Under the pieces are notes generated by a model that did not search any database, had not been told where the DNA came from, and saw nothing but the letters and a program-made list of their open reading frames with translations. The position numbers and the translations under genes are program-made. Shown one piece after another: positions 1 through 7,684 of a stretch of DNA of 64,000 nt (the first letter of the stretch is position 1; each line of letters begins with the position of its first letter). The stretch is from DATENM01 sp045807725. Lineage in GTDB: Bacteria > Acidobacteriota > Blastocatellia > UBA7656. The stretch is taken from contig JBJMGV010000025.1 in assembly GCA_045807725.1 (NCBI GenBank), positions 1 to 64,000 on the forward strand, written 5' to 3'.

Positions 1-162
1 AGTCAGCGCGGTCAAGGCGCTTGCCGCGAGTACGATCAACCCAGAGCTTGACCGTAGAAGGCGAGACGTGAAACTTTTGCGCAACCTGGCGCAGAGATTG
101 ATCCCGACGAACGGCCGCCACCATTTCGCGTCGCCGTTTTTCAAGATTGCTTTTTTACTCAC
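1..162 (-). pseudogene. IS transposase N-terminal HTH segment, cut by window edge, needs a -1 frameshift
   Basis: Read on the minus strand, the sequence encodes a helix-turn-helix of the type found at the N terminus of many IS transposases (about 46 residues, including RRREMVAAVRRDQSLRQVA and FHVSPSTVKLWVDRTRG). A GTG at 162-160 has a perfect GGAGGT Shine-Dalgarno at 175-170. Its frame reads MSKKAILKN and then leaves the HTH frame. A -1 shift on the A6 tract at 156-151 would give MSKKSNLEKRRREMVAAV, which joins naturally. This could be ribosomal or transcriptional slippage, or a decayed gene. The rest of the transposase lies beyond base 1. The family (IS630- or IS481-like) is a guess. Confidence 0.6.
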
Positions 163-196
163 TGCAAGCACCTCCATAATCAGTTTTCTCCTATAC

Positions 197-246
197 TACT
201 GTTCAGCAGGTGCTTGCACTTTACTGTTCGACAGGTGCTTGCACTT
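197..246. repeat. Two tandem 25-bp repeats upstream of the transposase
   Basis: 197-221 and 222-246 are 25-bp units matching at 23 of 25 positions (TACTGTTC, two variable bases, AGGTGCTTGCACTT). The 10-mer AGGTGCTTGC in each unit recurs inverted at 164-173, overlapping the transposase ribosome-binding site. The position, immediately outside the transposase start, suggests an IS end or transposase-binding repeats; this is inferred. Confidence 0.6.
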
Positions 247-250
247 GTCC

Positions 251-320
251 GCTAGAGGCTAGAAAGAAACGAGAGCCGTCAACGTCGTTCCTCTGCTAGT
301 CTCTAGCCCCAGCCTCTAGC
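251..320. repeat. Heptad-word hairpin 1 (CTAGAGG/CTAGTCT)
   Basis: GCTAGAGGCTAGAAAG on the left is answered by CTAGTCTCTAGCCCCAGCCTCTAGC on the right. The 7-base words are degenerate and inverted around a roughly 30-base loop. It fills the gap before the cyclase-family gene. The same word family recurs at 35068-35143 and 37328-37450. Confidence 0.6.
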
Positions 321-383
321 TCCTTGAATTTGACAAGCACGAGTGCGCACCCATAGCATGCTTCGCAGCAAGAAAGGCATGGT

Positions 384-1007
384 ATGAAGATTTTCGACGT
401 GAGCCTCCCCATCTCGAAAGAGATGCCTGTTTACCCCGGCGACCCGCCTGTGAAAATTCAGCGCAAGACGACCATCGGCAAGAGCGACGCGAAGTATAAT
501 CTGAGTCACTTATCGCTCGGCTCGCACACCGGCACGCACGTGGACGCGCCGTTTCACTTCCTCGAAAACGGCACGACGATTGACCGGCTGCCACTCGAAT
601 TGCTGATGGGCCGGGCGCGCGTAGTCGAAGTGACCTCGCCGCGCATTGACGAGACGGCGCTCGAGGAGTTTGATTTCACGGCAGACGCGCGCGTGCTCTT
701 CAAGACGCGCAACTCCTATCTCTGGAGCCAGCCGCGCTTCGTCGAAGATTACGTCTACATCACGCCGGGGGCGGCGCGGGCGCTGGTCAGTGGAGGCATC
801 AAGGTGGTCGGCATCGATTATCTCTCGGTCGAACAATACGGCAGCGAAAAGTTTGAAACACACGTGACCTTGCTGGAGGCCGGCACGCTCATCATCGAAG
901 GGCTTGACCTGCGCGAAGTCGAGCCGGGCGATTACGATTTGATCTGCCTGCCGCTCAAGATCAAAGACGGCGACGGCAGCCCCGCCCGCGTCGTGCTACG
1001 GCAGTAA
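384..1007 (+). CDS. Cyclase-family / kynurenine formamidase-like hydrolase
   Basis: A 207-residue protein of the cyclase family (arylformamidase KynB-like metal-dependent amide hydrolases). It opens with MKIFDVSLPISKEMPVYPGDP, normal for the family. The metal-binding signature HTGTHVDAPFH sits at residues 48-58. The second half (DYLSVEQYG, GLDLREVEPGDYDLICLPLKI) also matches the family. Length is typical for a single-domain enzyme. No tryptophan-degradation neighbours are present, so the substrate cannot be fixed; N-formylkynurenine is the best-known one, while isatin hydrolase and other cyclic-amide activities belong to the same fold. Confidence 0.85.
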   Translation: MKIFDVSLPISKEMPVYPGDPPVKIQRKTTIGKSDAKYNLSHLSLGSHTGTHVDAPFHFLENGTTIDRLPLELLMGRARVVEVTSPRIDETALEEFDFTADARVLFKTRNSYLWSQPRFVEDYVYITPGAARALVSGGIKVVGIDYLSVEQYGSEKFETHVTLLEAGTLIIEGLDLREVEPGDYDLICLPLKIKDGDGSPARVVLRQ

Positions 1008-1011
1008 ACCG

Positions 1012-1145
1012 CGACAAGAAAGAAGTGATGAGTGAGGAGTGATGAGTAATCAGATGGCCGTAGGCGATGTCGCTTTTTCGATACTCATCACTCATCACTC
1101 ATTACTCATCACTTGGAGTTCACTCATCACTCCTTTCTTGTCACT
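1012..1145. repeat. Heptad-word hairpin 2 (GATGAGT/ACTCATC)
   Basis: The left arm at 1012-1050 (GACAAGAAAGAAGTGATGAG, then GTGAGGAGTGATGAGTAAT) is inverted at about 1080-1142, ending ACTCCTTTCTTGTCAC. An additional CTCATCACTCATCACTC array is inserted in the right arm. It separates the cyclase and aldolase-like genes, and an apparent upstream extension of the aldolase frame is made only of this repeat. Confidence 0.7.
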
Positions 1146-1175
1146 TGTCACGCGCCAAAATCACGGGTCACTCGT

Positions 1176-1817
1176 ATGAAAGATGAAGACCTCATCCAGC
1201 TTGCCACCAATCACCGCGTCATCGCCGTCGTGCGGGCGCGGTCGGCGGACGTGGCGTTGCGCGCCTCGGAGGCGGCGATTGTCGCCGGCATCAAGCTGAT
1301 CGAGGTTGCGCTCTCGACGCCCGGCAGCTTTCGCGTCATCGCCGACCTCCGTCGCCAGTACGGCGACCGCGCCGCCATCGGCGCGGGTTACGTCACCAGC
1401 CAGGATCAGATCGACCGCGCTATCAAGAGCAGCGCGCAATTCATCTCGATGCCGCACACCAACACGCAACTCGTCGAGTCTTGCCGCAAGCAGCGCGTGC
1501 CGCCGATCATCGGCGCGTTGACGCCGACCGAGATCGCCGCCGCCTGGGCGCTCTCCGTTCCGCTGGTGACGCTGTTTCCCGCCGCGCCGCTGGGCGGGCC
1601 GGAATACGTCGGCGCGATTACTTCGAGGATGCCCGACGCGCGGCTGGTCGTCGCCGGCAGCGTCGGCCCCGAAAACATCGTCGATTACTTTGCGGCAGGC
1701 GCGTTTGCCATCGCCGTCGGCAGCCGCTTGTTCACGCCGGGCGACTTGCAATACGAAAACTACACCGCCATTGCCGAACGCGCACGCGGCATCATTCGCC
1801 TGGCCGGCGTCGCTTGA
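1176..1817 (+). CDS. KDPG/KHG aldolase family protein with substituted Schiff-base lysine
   Basis: A 213-residue (beta/alpha)8 protein of the KDPG aldolase (Eda) family. Family landmarks are visible: VIAVVRA near residue 15, the general-base glutamate in LIEVALST (E43), GAGYVTS near 70, ALTPTEI near 114, and GSVGPENIVDYFAAGAFAIAVGS near the end. At the position of the E. coli Schiff-base lysine (K133, in KFFPAE) this protein has threonine (VTLFPAAPLGG, T132). The usual Schiff-base chemistry therefore looks impossible. I place the start at ATG 1176, because the upstream in-frame extension is repeat DNA. A gluconokinase gene lies 24 kb away, but no edd or other Entner-Doudoroff gene is nearby. 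Confidence 0.75.
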   Translation: MKDEDLIQLATNHRVIAVVRARSADVALRASEAAIVAGIKLIEVALSTPGSFRVIADLRRQYGDRAAIGAGYVTSQDQIDRAIKSSAQFISMPHTNTQLVESCRKQRVPPIIGALTPTEIAAAWALSVPLVTLFPAAPLGGPEYVGAITSRMPDARLVVAGSVGPENIVDYFAAGAFAIAVGSRLFTPGDLQYENYTAIAERARGIIRLAGVA

Positions 1818-2002
1818 ACGGCTCACCGAATCGCATAGCGCCACACGAAATGGTTTAGCTCATAATGCGGTCGGGCGCGCGCACTGCTTCTAACTTGCCG
1901 CAAAGCTATGAATTTCGATGGTCGCCGCTCACGGCACATACGTTGCTCTTACTAACGACGCGGCCAGCAAGCCGCGAGTTCAACAGGACGGAGGAGTCAA
2001 AG

Positions 2003-2368
2003 ATGTTAAGTATTAATAAGAGGGTTTTCGTAGGGTTGCTGAGTCTGGCGTTGTTATTCGCCATCGTTTCTCCGGCCAGCGCGCAGTGGCGTCGTCGTGA
2101 TCGCGGGCTATCGGGCGGCGAGAAGGCCGGCATCATCGCCGGCGGCGCGGCGGCAGGCGCGGTAATCGGCGGTTTGATGGGCGGTAAGAAGGGCGCGATT
2201 ATTGGCGGCATGCTCGGCGCGGGCGGCGGCACGGGCGTTGTGGTCTATAAAGACAGGCAGGACGACAACCGCTGGGATCGTTACCGCGAAGGTGGCTACC
2301 GCTACTACCGCGACCAGCGCTATCGCTCCTACAACGATTACAACCGTTATAACCGCTGGCGTCGTTAA
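2003..2368 (+). CDS. Secreted glycine-zipper protein with Tyr/Arg/Asp-rich tail
   Basis: A 121-residue protein. Residues 1-28 form a signal peptide ending ASAQ. A glycine-zipper segment follows (AGIIAGGAAAGAVIGGLMGG, then GAIIGGMLGAGGGTG, about residues 42-78) of the kind that inserts in or lines outer-membrane or periplasmic structures. The C-terminal 40 residues are almost only Y, R, D, N, W and G. The start at 2003 follows GGAGGAG. A candidate for an envelope-associated structural protein; no specific function is recognised. Confidence 0.7.
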   Translation: MLSINKRVFVGLLSLALLFAIVSPASAQWRRRDRGLSGGEKAGIIAGGAAAGAVIGGLMGGKKGAIIGGMLGAGGGTGVVVYKDRQDDNRWDRYREGGYRYYRDQRYRSYNDYNRYNRWRR

Positions 2369-2419
2369 TCGCGGTTTTGCTGACCGGCGCGTCGCTGCTA
2401 GAATCTCAGGCGTAAAGCG

Positions 2420-3352
2420 ATGGCAAGCAGACTGACGAAACGAATATGGCCGCTGATGGCAGTGTTGCTGCTGTCGGCGGCCCTTGCTTTTGCTGGCGAG
2501 GCGAAGGCCCAACAGACCGTGCCGCTACAGAAGCGCCGCGTCGTCGTGCAAGACCGCCTGACCGGCACGCGCGACGTTTTCCAGATCATCACCTGGCAGA
2601 CGGCCAACCCGCCGAACACGACGCTGCCGTACGCGCAGGCGCACCTCGCTATCAAGAAGGCCGGCGCGCAATCGCCTCTTCTCTTTCAAGCCGATGGCGG
2701 CGAGACCGAGTACCTGATTAATGAAGTTCGCATTGCCGATCTCGACAGCGACGGCCTGCCTGAAATCATCAGCCTCTGGCAGGAAGGCGCGTCGGCGTGC
2801 AGCCGCTTGCGCGTCTTTCACTGGCAGCGCGCGCGGCAGGCGTTCGTTGAGTTAGAGAATCGAGATGAGTTTACCGGCATCTACAGCTATCGTATCGTGC
2901 CAGTGCGGGGCGCACAGCGCATCTTGATTTACACGCGCCCGCAGAGCAGAGCGAGTCGGCATCCCGCAGCGGTCGAACTGGCTCTGCGTGGCGCGCAACT
3001 GGTTCGCATCAACGGAGGCGACACGGTGACGACGCAGACCGAGTCAGGCATCGAAGGCCAGACGTTCATCAGCCCGACGCACGGCGGTCCCACCAGAGAA
3101 GGCACACCGTCGGTGGCTCCGTATTCGGCGACGCTTTCCATTATCGCAACGGGCAGTGGCCGCGAGGTCGCTCACCTGAAAACCGGCTCTGATGGCCGCT
3201 TTCGTGTCGCCCTGCCGCCGGGTGAATATCGCATCGTTCCTGTGCCGGATAGCCCCGGCAGATTCCTGCCGCACGCCAATGAGCAAACCGTCACCGTCCG
3301 CCCCGGCCAGTTCGCCCACATCGAGATTCATTTCGACAGCGGAATGCGTTGA
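2420..3352 (+). CDS. Secreted protein with C-terminal carboxypeptidase-regulatory-like beta-sandwich
   Basis: A 310-residue exported protein. The signal peptide is MASRLTKRIWPLMAVLLLSA plus a cleavage site near EAKAQQ. The middle (VRIADLDSDGLPEIISLWQEG, about residues 104-124) resembles an FG-GAP/VCBS-type repeat with a DxDxDG loop. Residues 235-308 (ATLSIIATGSGREVAHLKTG, DGRFRVALPPGEYRIVPVPD) look like a carboxypeptidase-regulatory-like (CarboxypepD_reg / SpaA-like) domain. It starts 51 bases after the glycine-zipper gene and may be cotranscribed. Function unknown. Confidence 0.7.
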   Translation: MASRLTKRIWPLMAVLLLSAALAFAGEAKAQQTVPLQKRRVVVQDRLTGTRDVFQIITWQTANPPNTTLPYAQAHLAIKKAGAQSPLLFQADGGETEYLINEVRIADLDSDGLPEIISLWQEGASACSRLRVFHWQRARQAFVELENRDEFTGIYSYRIVPVRGAQRILIYTRPQSRASRHPAAVELALRGAQLVRINGGDTVTTQTESGIEGQTFISPTHGGPTREGTPSVAPYSATLSIIATGSGREVAHLKTGSDGRFRVALPPGEYRIVPVPDSPGRFLPHANEQTVTVRPGQFAHIEIHFDSGMR

Positions 3353-3838
3353 AGCAGGAGGCAGGAAGTAGTAAGTAGGAGGCAGGAGGTAGGAGGCAGT
3401 CGGGCGCTTAGGTCTAAGCTCCGTTAGGAGCGCGATGTTTATAGTTCACGATGCCATAGATCAAACAAGCTCCGTTAGGAGCGCAATGTTTATAGATATA
3501 GCTGAAGGATGTGACGAAGCTCCGTTAGGAGCGCAATGTTTATAGTCAACGATGCAATAGACGAATCAAGCCCCGTAGGGGCGTGATGTTTATAGTTACG
3601 CAGGCGGTTTAATCTCCAAGCTCCGTCAGGAGCGTGATGTTTATAGTTACCGATGCGATATATGAAGCAAGCTCCGTCAGGAGCGTGATGTCAACATCGC
3701 GCCCCTACGGGGCTTCGTCACATCCTTCAGCCATTTCTATAAACAGGTCGTCCCTACGGGACTCACTGGTCACTGGCAACTCACAACTATCAACTGACCA
3801 CTGGCCACTGCCTACTGCTTCCTGCCTACTGCTTCCTC
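3353..3838. repeat. Composite repeat element 1: heptad arms around a 50-51 bp periodic array
   Basis: The left arm at 3353-3400 is a GCAGGAG-type heptad array. The right arm at about 3776-3838 runs AACTATCAACTGACCACTGG, then TACTGCTTCCTGCC. Between them, units beginning AAGCTCCGTTAGGAGCGC and continuing ATGTTTATAG start at 3416, 3467, 3517, 3568, 3618 and 3669, giving intervals of 51, 50, 51, 50 and 51 bases. Each unit contains a small hairpin GCTCC-GTTA-GGAGC. After 3690 the unit appears inverted. The right arm overlaps the 3' end of lpxK. A longer copy lies at 19160-20043. Confidence 0.85.
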
Positions 3839-4920
3839 TTCCTCGTCACTGTCCTCAGCAGCAAACTCTTCAAACGAATCTCGTCGCTCTGAATCTCCAT
3901 CTGCGCGGCGTAAACCGGCACGTCCTGATACCGCAGCCCTTCGAGCCGCGTCGCGTCTTTCTCTGTAGTGATAATCATATCGGCTGCCGCGCGCCGGGCT
4001 TCGGCGATGGTGTGATCGAGATCGGCTTGCGTGAATGGATGATGATCGCGGAAGAAGCTTTCGCTGACGATGTTGATGCCGACTTGCAGAATGTCTTCGG
4101 CAAAGGCGTGCGGGTTGCCAATGCCGCAGAGCGCCGCCGCGTTCCAGCCGGCGAATTCGTCCAATTCGTAAGTCGAGCCGGTTTCGAGATGGCGCAGGCG
4201 CGTGATGCCGCTCGTGACGTACATCAGCGGAACATCGTCGCCGCAGAAGTGGCGGACGATGGTCTGCATCTGTGCCTGATCGAAGGGCCGGTCGGCGCGT
4301 GTGACGATGACTACATCGGCTCGCTTAATGCCATAAAGCGGCTCGCGCAGTCGGCCAAGCGGCGCCATCTCGAATCCGCCGAATGGATCGCTGGCATCGA
4401 TCAGCAGTATGTTCAAGTCGCGCGCCAATCGCAGATGTTGATAGGCGTCGTCGAGCACCAGTACGTTTGCGCCCGTCGCCTCGACGGCCCACCGGCCCGC
4501 TTGAACGCGGTCTTTGTGAATGACGATGGGAACGTCGGGCAGGGCACGCGCCAGCATCAACGGTTCGTCGCCGACTTCGCGGAACGATGCGGCATCGGTC
4601 GGTTGATCTCTATCACGATTGATTGAAGCCGGCGGCGCGTTGAGCGTTCGCATTTCATCGGACGCGCGCCCATAGCCCCGCGTGAGAATGGCTACGCGGT
4701 GATCTTCCGAGCGCAGGTAGCGCGCGATGTACTCGACCATCGGCGTCTTGCCCGTGCCGCCGAATGTAAGATTGCCTACAGCAATGACCGTGGCGTCGAG
4801 TCGTCGCGGCGTGCGGTACTCGGTTTCGTAAGCGGCGACACGCAGGCGCACGGCCAACTCGTAGAGCTTCGCCGGCAACCAGATAAGCGCGCGCTTCAGT
4901 TTTTCGTCTTTGCCGATCAC
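3826..4920 (-). CDS. lpxK: Tetraacyldisaccharide 4'-kinase (lipid A pathway)
   Basis: LpxK phosphorylates the 4' position of the tetraacyl-disaccharide-1-phosphate lipid A precursor at the inner membrane. The 364-residue product has the family's displaced P-loop GNLTFGGTGKTPMVEYIA (about residues 48-65), then RGYGR and the DDAYQHLRLARDLNILLID region, and HPFTQADL near the C terminus. Length is normal. Its ATG overlaps the waaA stop by four bases (ATGA), showing translational coupling with the Kdo transferase. The last codons (RTVTRKRKQ) run into the composite repeat element. Confidence 0.95.
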   Translation of the reverse strand: MIGKDEKLKRALIWLPAKLYELAVRLRVAAYETEYRTPRRLDATVIAVGNLTFGGTGKTPMVEYIARYLRSEDHRVAILTRGYGRASDEMRTLNAPPASINRDRDQPTDAASFREVGDEPLMLARALPDVPIVIHKDRVQAGRWAVEATGANVLVLDDAYQHLRLARDLNILLIDASDPFGGFEMAPLGRLREPLYGIKRADVVIVTRADRPFDQAQMQTIVRHFCGDDVPLMYVTSGITRLRHLETGSTYELDEFAGWNAAALCGIGNPHAFAEDILQVGINIVSESFFRDHHPFTQADLDHTIAEARRAAADMIITTEKDATRLEGLRYQDVPVYAAQMEIQSDEIRLKSLLLRTVTRKRKQ

Positions 4921-6287
4921 TGCATCCGCTCACGAATCAATGCTACCGTGCAGCGCGTCGCGCCGCGACTGGTCAGCAGAATCTGTCGCGCTCGTTCACC
5001 CATCGCCCGCGCCGCTTTGCTGTCAGTCAGCAGGCCGACCAGTGCGCTTGTGAATGCGCCGCTGACATCTTCGCCTGTCGCGGCGACCTGCACAACTGCA
5101 TCGGCAGCGGCAAAGTCGGCAACGATCTGGCGAAAGTTCTCGGTGTGCGGGCCGACGATGATAGGCTTTGCGAATTGCGCCGGCTCGATGATGTTGTGCC
5201 CGCCACGCCGCACCAGGCTGCCACCGACGAAGACGACGCCGGCAAATCGGTAAATCGCGGCCAGTTCGCCAATGCTATCAAGCAGGATGATATCAGCGCC
5301 CGCCGCTTCTGCGATGAGTGAGCCGACTTGTGTCGGCGCAGTGCTGTGATCGCCTGTCACCGCGCTTGCTCGCGCGATTGAGCGGCGAGCGTAGCGAAAG
5401 CCGGACTGCGCGATTAATGCGGCGACTTCGTTGAACCGCTCAGGGTGGCGTGGTGCGACGAGCAAGCGCGCGTCTTCGAGGTCGTGCTCTTGACGAATCC
5501 TCTTCAGCGCCGCGATCAGCATCTCCTCTTCGCCGGGCGCTGTGCTGCCGGCGACGATCAAGTGAGGCGAAGCCGAAAGCTGAAACTGGCGATCAATCTC
5601 GTCACCGACGAGCGACGATACATCGGTTGTTTGCGCGGTGTCGCCTGTTACTACGTCGTATTTCAGATTGCCGCAGACGCGCACATCATTTGCGCCCAGC
5701 GCGCGGGCGCGTTCGGCGTCGGCTTCCGATTGCATCACCAGCAGCGAGAGGTCTGTGAGGGCGCGACGGATGAATCCGCGCACGCGTCGGTAGCGCGCAA
5801 ACGAGCGCGGCGAGATTCGCCCGTTGGCGATGATGGTTGTGATTTTACGGCGGCGGCATTCGCGCAGAAAGTTCGGCCACAACTCGGTCTCAAGAATAAC
5901 CACGAGCGAAGGCTGTATGTGATCGAGTGCGCGGCGCACGCTGAAGCGCCAGTCGAAAGGAAAATAGCAGACCGCATCGTAACGGCCCGGTTGATACTCG
6001 CGCGCCAGCCGCTGGCCCGTCAGCGTCGTCGTTGAAACGATGACGCGCCAGCCCGCGAACTCTTCTCTGAGAGATTGGATCAAAGGCCGGGCGGCGAGAA
6101 ATTCGCCGACCGACACCGTATGCACCCACACGGTCGGGCGACCGTCGCTGCGCAACTCGGCAGGCAGTCGCCCCAATCGCTCGCGGAAGCTGTCGGCGTA
6201 TTTGCCGTGACGAATGGATTGATAGATGAAGTACGGCGCGAGCAGCGCGAAGACGGCGGTGAGCGTGAAGCTGTAGAGCAGATACAT
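4917..6287 (-). CDS. waaA: 3-deoxy-D-manno-octulosonic-acid (Kdo) transferase
   Basis: WaaA/KdtA adds Kdo to the lipid A precursor on the cytoplasmic face of the inner membrane. The 456-residue protein begins with a membrane anchor (MYLLYSFTLTAVFALLAPYF). It contains the GT30/GT-B hallmarks VWVHTVSVGE (about residues 54-63), ETELWPNFLRECRRRKI, the FVGGSLVRRGGHNIIEPAQF motif near residue 350, and GPHTENF. Somewhat longer than the E. coli enzyme (425 residues) but within family range. The first gene of a two-gene unit with lpxK. Confidence 0.95.
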   Translation of the reverse strand: MYLLYSFTLTAVFALLAPYFIYQSIRHGKYADSFRERLGRLPAELRSDGRPTVWVHTVSVGEFLAARPLIQSLREEFAGWRVIVSTTTLTGQRLAREYQPGRYDAVCYFPFDWRFSVRRALDHIQPSLVVILETELWPNFLRECRRRKITTIIANGRISPRSFARYRRVRGFIRRALTDLSLLVMQSEADAERARALGANDVRVCGNLKYDVVTGDTAQTTDVSSLVGDEIDRQFQLSASPHLIVAGSTAPGEEEMLIAALKRIRQEHDLEDARLLVAPRHPERFNEVAALIAQSGFRYARRSIARASAVTGDHSTAPTQVGSLIAEAAGADIILLDSIGELAAIYRFAGVVFVGGSLVRRGGHNIIEPAQFAKPIIVGPHTENFRQIVADFAAADAVVQVAATGEDVSGAFTSALVGLLTDSKAARAMGERARQILLTSRGATRCTVALIRERMQ

Positions 6288-6382
6288 AACCAGCGCAGAG
6301 CGCGAAAGTGGCCGCGAAAGCCGCTTTCAAGGCGGCAAGCTGTCAGCGCCTGAGTCCGGCGTCAGGGGCCTGAAAACGAGTT

Positions 6383-6403
6383 GAGGCGGGTACGGCCCGC
6401 CTC
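6383..6403 (-). terminator. GC-rich hairpin downstream of efp
   Basis: GAGGCGGG-TACGG-CCCGCCTC is a perfect 8-bp inverted repeat 49 bases past the efp stop (minus strand), followed on that strand by AACTCGTTTTC. The T-run is short, so it is a weak candidate intrinsic terminator between efp and waaA. Confidence 0.45.
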
Positions 6404-6451
6404 GTCTCTGTTATCGCTCGGTTGCAACGGTTCGCCTGCGATCATCAACAT

Positions 6452-7009
6452 CTACTTGGCGCGTTCAAGGTAAGTGCCTTTCGACGGGTCAACACGAATG
6501 CGGTCGCCTTCTTTGATGAACGGCGGCACTTGCACCGTAACGCCGGTTTCGAGCTTGGCCGGCTTCGGGCTGTTCGAGGCAGTTGCGCCTTTCAACTCGG
6601 GCGTGGTTTCAACCACCGTAAGCTCGACCGACGGCGGCAGCTCGACGCCGATGGGTGCGCCGTCGAAAAACTCGACCTGAATCTTCGTCCCCGGCGTCAG
6701 GTAGTTCATCGCGTCGCCGAGCGATTCGGTGTCGAGGCCGATCTGATCGTAAGTCTCCGTGTTCATGAAGTGGTAGAGGTCGCCGTCCGAGTAGAGGTAT
6801 TCCATCTCGTGATCTTCGAGGGCGGCGCGCTCGATGTTCTCGGTCGAGCTGAAACGCACTTCGGTCGAGGAGCCGTTCTTGAGGTTGCGCAGCTTGGCCT
6901 GCACGAAGGCGCGCAGGTTGCCCGGCGTGCGGTGTTGAAAGTCGAGCACGCGGTGCGGCGCGTTGTTATACATAATGATCATCCCGCGTCGAATATCGTT
7001 TGCGTTCAT
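6452..7009 (-). CDS. efp: Translation elongation factor P, with Asn at the tip position
   Basis: EF-P binds between the P and E sites and relieves ribosome stalling at polyproline. The 185-residue protein has the KOW-like N-terminal domain, the two OB folds and the C-terminal signature (TVQVPPFIKEGDRIRVDPSK, about 155-174). In the tip loop it reads RTPGNLRAF, so Asn31 stands where E. coli has the modified Lys34 (PGKGQAF) and where others have Arg32. No EpmA/EpmB or EarP partner is seen here. An Ala/Ser/Pro-rich insert (KGATASNSPKPAKLE, about 139-153) interrupts the C-terminal half. Confidence 0.95.
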   Translation of the reverse strand: MNANDIRRGMIIMYNNAPHRVLDFQHRTPGNLRAFVQAKLRNLKNGSSTEVRFSSTENIERAALEDHEMEYLYSDGDLYHFMNTETYDQIGLDTESLGDAMNYLTPGTKIQVEFFDGAPIGVELPPSVELTVVETTPELKGATASNSPKPAKLETGVTVQVPPFIKEGDRIRVDPSKGTYLERAK

Positions 7010-7137
7010 TGCAATCAGTTTCCCTTCTCGTCATGTGATTGGTTTGTTAAGAATCCAGCCATCCGGCTAACCCTGTACAATAACGCATCCGCAAACGGCC
7101 ATGCAAGCAGCGCGATTGGCGCGAGGCGAATGTTTCA

Positions 7138-7168
7138 TTGACCATGAAAACAAGTAATCTGTTATAGT
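7138..7168 (+). promoter_or_regulatory. Candidate sigma-70 promoter for the cysteine-cluster gene
   Basis: TTGACC at 7138-7143 and TATAGT at 7163-7168 are separated by 19 bases (18 if TTATAG is taken). It lies 67 bases before the ATG at 7235 in the divergent gap between efp and the cysteine-cluster gene. Confidence 0.45.
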
Positions 7169-7234
7169 GTCATCGCTCAAGACACGGCGCGGCAGCGCCG
7201 GCCATATCGACATCACAACGGATTGAAATTCAGC

Positions 7235-7651
7235 ATGGGAAAAACGTTCGACTGTCTCAACTGTGTGGGTATCTGCTGCTCGGTCTACAACCGCGTGGAA
7301 GTTTCCAAGCGCGACATCAATCGCATCGCCCGGCACTTCCGTATCACGCCGGAGGCGGCCACGCTCAAGTACACCAAGGTCGTCGATGGCGACCGCGTCC
7401 TGCGGCGCAAGAAAGATGAACTGCTCGGCGAAACCTGTACCTTTTTTGATCTCGACAAGCGGCTGTGCGGCCAGTACGAAGCGCGCCCGCTCGTCTGCCG
7501 CGTCTGGCCCGATCACGGCGATGGCGGCTGCGTCTATTACGACGTGCTGCAATTTGAGCGTGACCACCAGGACACAGACACCGTCTTCCCGCTAATCCAG
7601 CTCGCCTACAAGCAGGACGACAAAAAGGCGAAACCGAACGGCTCGCGTTAA
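7235..7651 (+). CDS. YkgJ-family cysteine-cluster protein
   Basis: A 138-residue protein of the YkgJ/CxxCxxCC family, thought to bind Zn or an Fe-S cluster. The N terminus carries FDCLNCVGICC (Cys 7, 10, 14, 15). Further cysteines lie in GETCTFFD and RLCGQYEARPLVCRVWP, the usual pattern. I start at ATG 7235; a TTG four codons upstream is possible. Thirty-three bases separate it from the ferredoxin gene, so the two are probably cotranscribed and may act in the same redox or metal-handling process. Biochemical role unknown. Confidence 0.8.
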   Translation: MGKTFDCLNCVGICCSVYNRVEVSKRDINRIARHFRITPEAATLKYTKVVDGDRVLRRKKDELLGETCTFFDLDKRLCGQYEARPLVCRVWPDHGDGGCVYYDVLQFERDHQDTDTVFPLIQLAYKQDDKKAKPNGSR

Positions 7652-7684
7652 AGCGCGATATGCGTTGCGTGTTAAGCTAGGGCT

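Noticed and set aside
1113..1175. Upstream extension of the KDPG-aldolase-like frame
   Set aside because: It is encoded by the inverted CTCATCACT word array, not by conserved sequence; ATG 1176 gives a normal family N terminus.
3416..3692. Possible CRISPR array (28-29 bp repeats, 21-22 bp spacers, regular period)
   Set aside because: The spacers are related to each other and recur in the element at 19160-20043, sometimes inverted; repeats are imperfect; no cas genes or leader are present in the window.
3634..4626. Long plus-strand frame over lpxK, and similar long antisense frames over waaA, the giant nuclease, prs and mglA
   Set aside because: They are shadows caused by high GC; they lack recognisable domains while the opposite strand encodes complete conserved enzymes.
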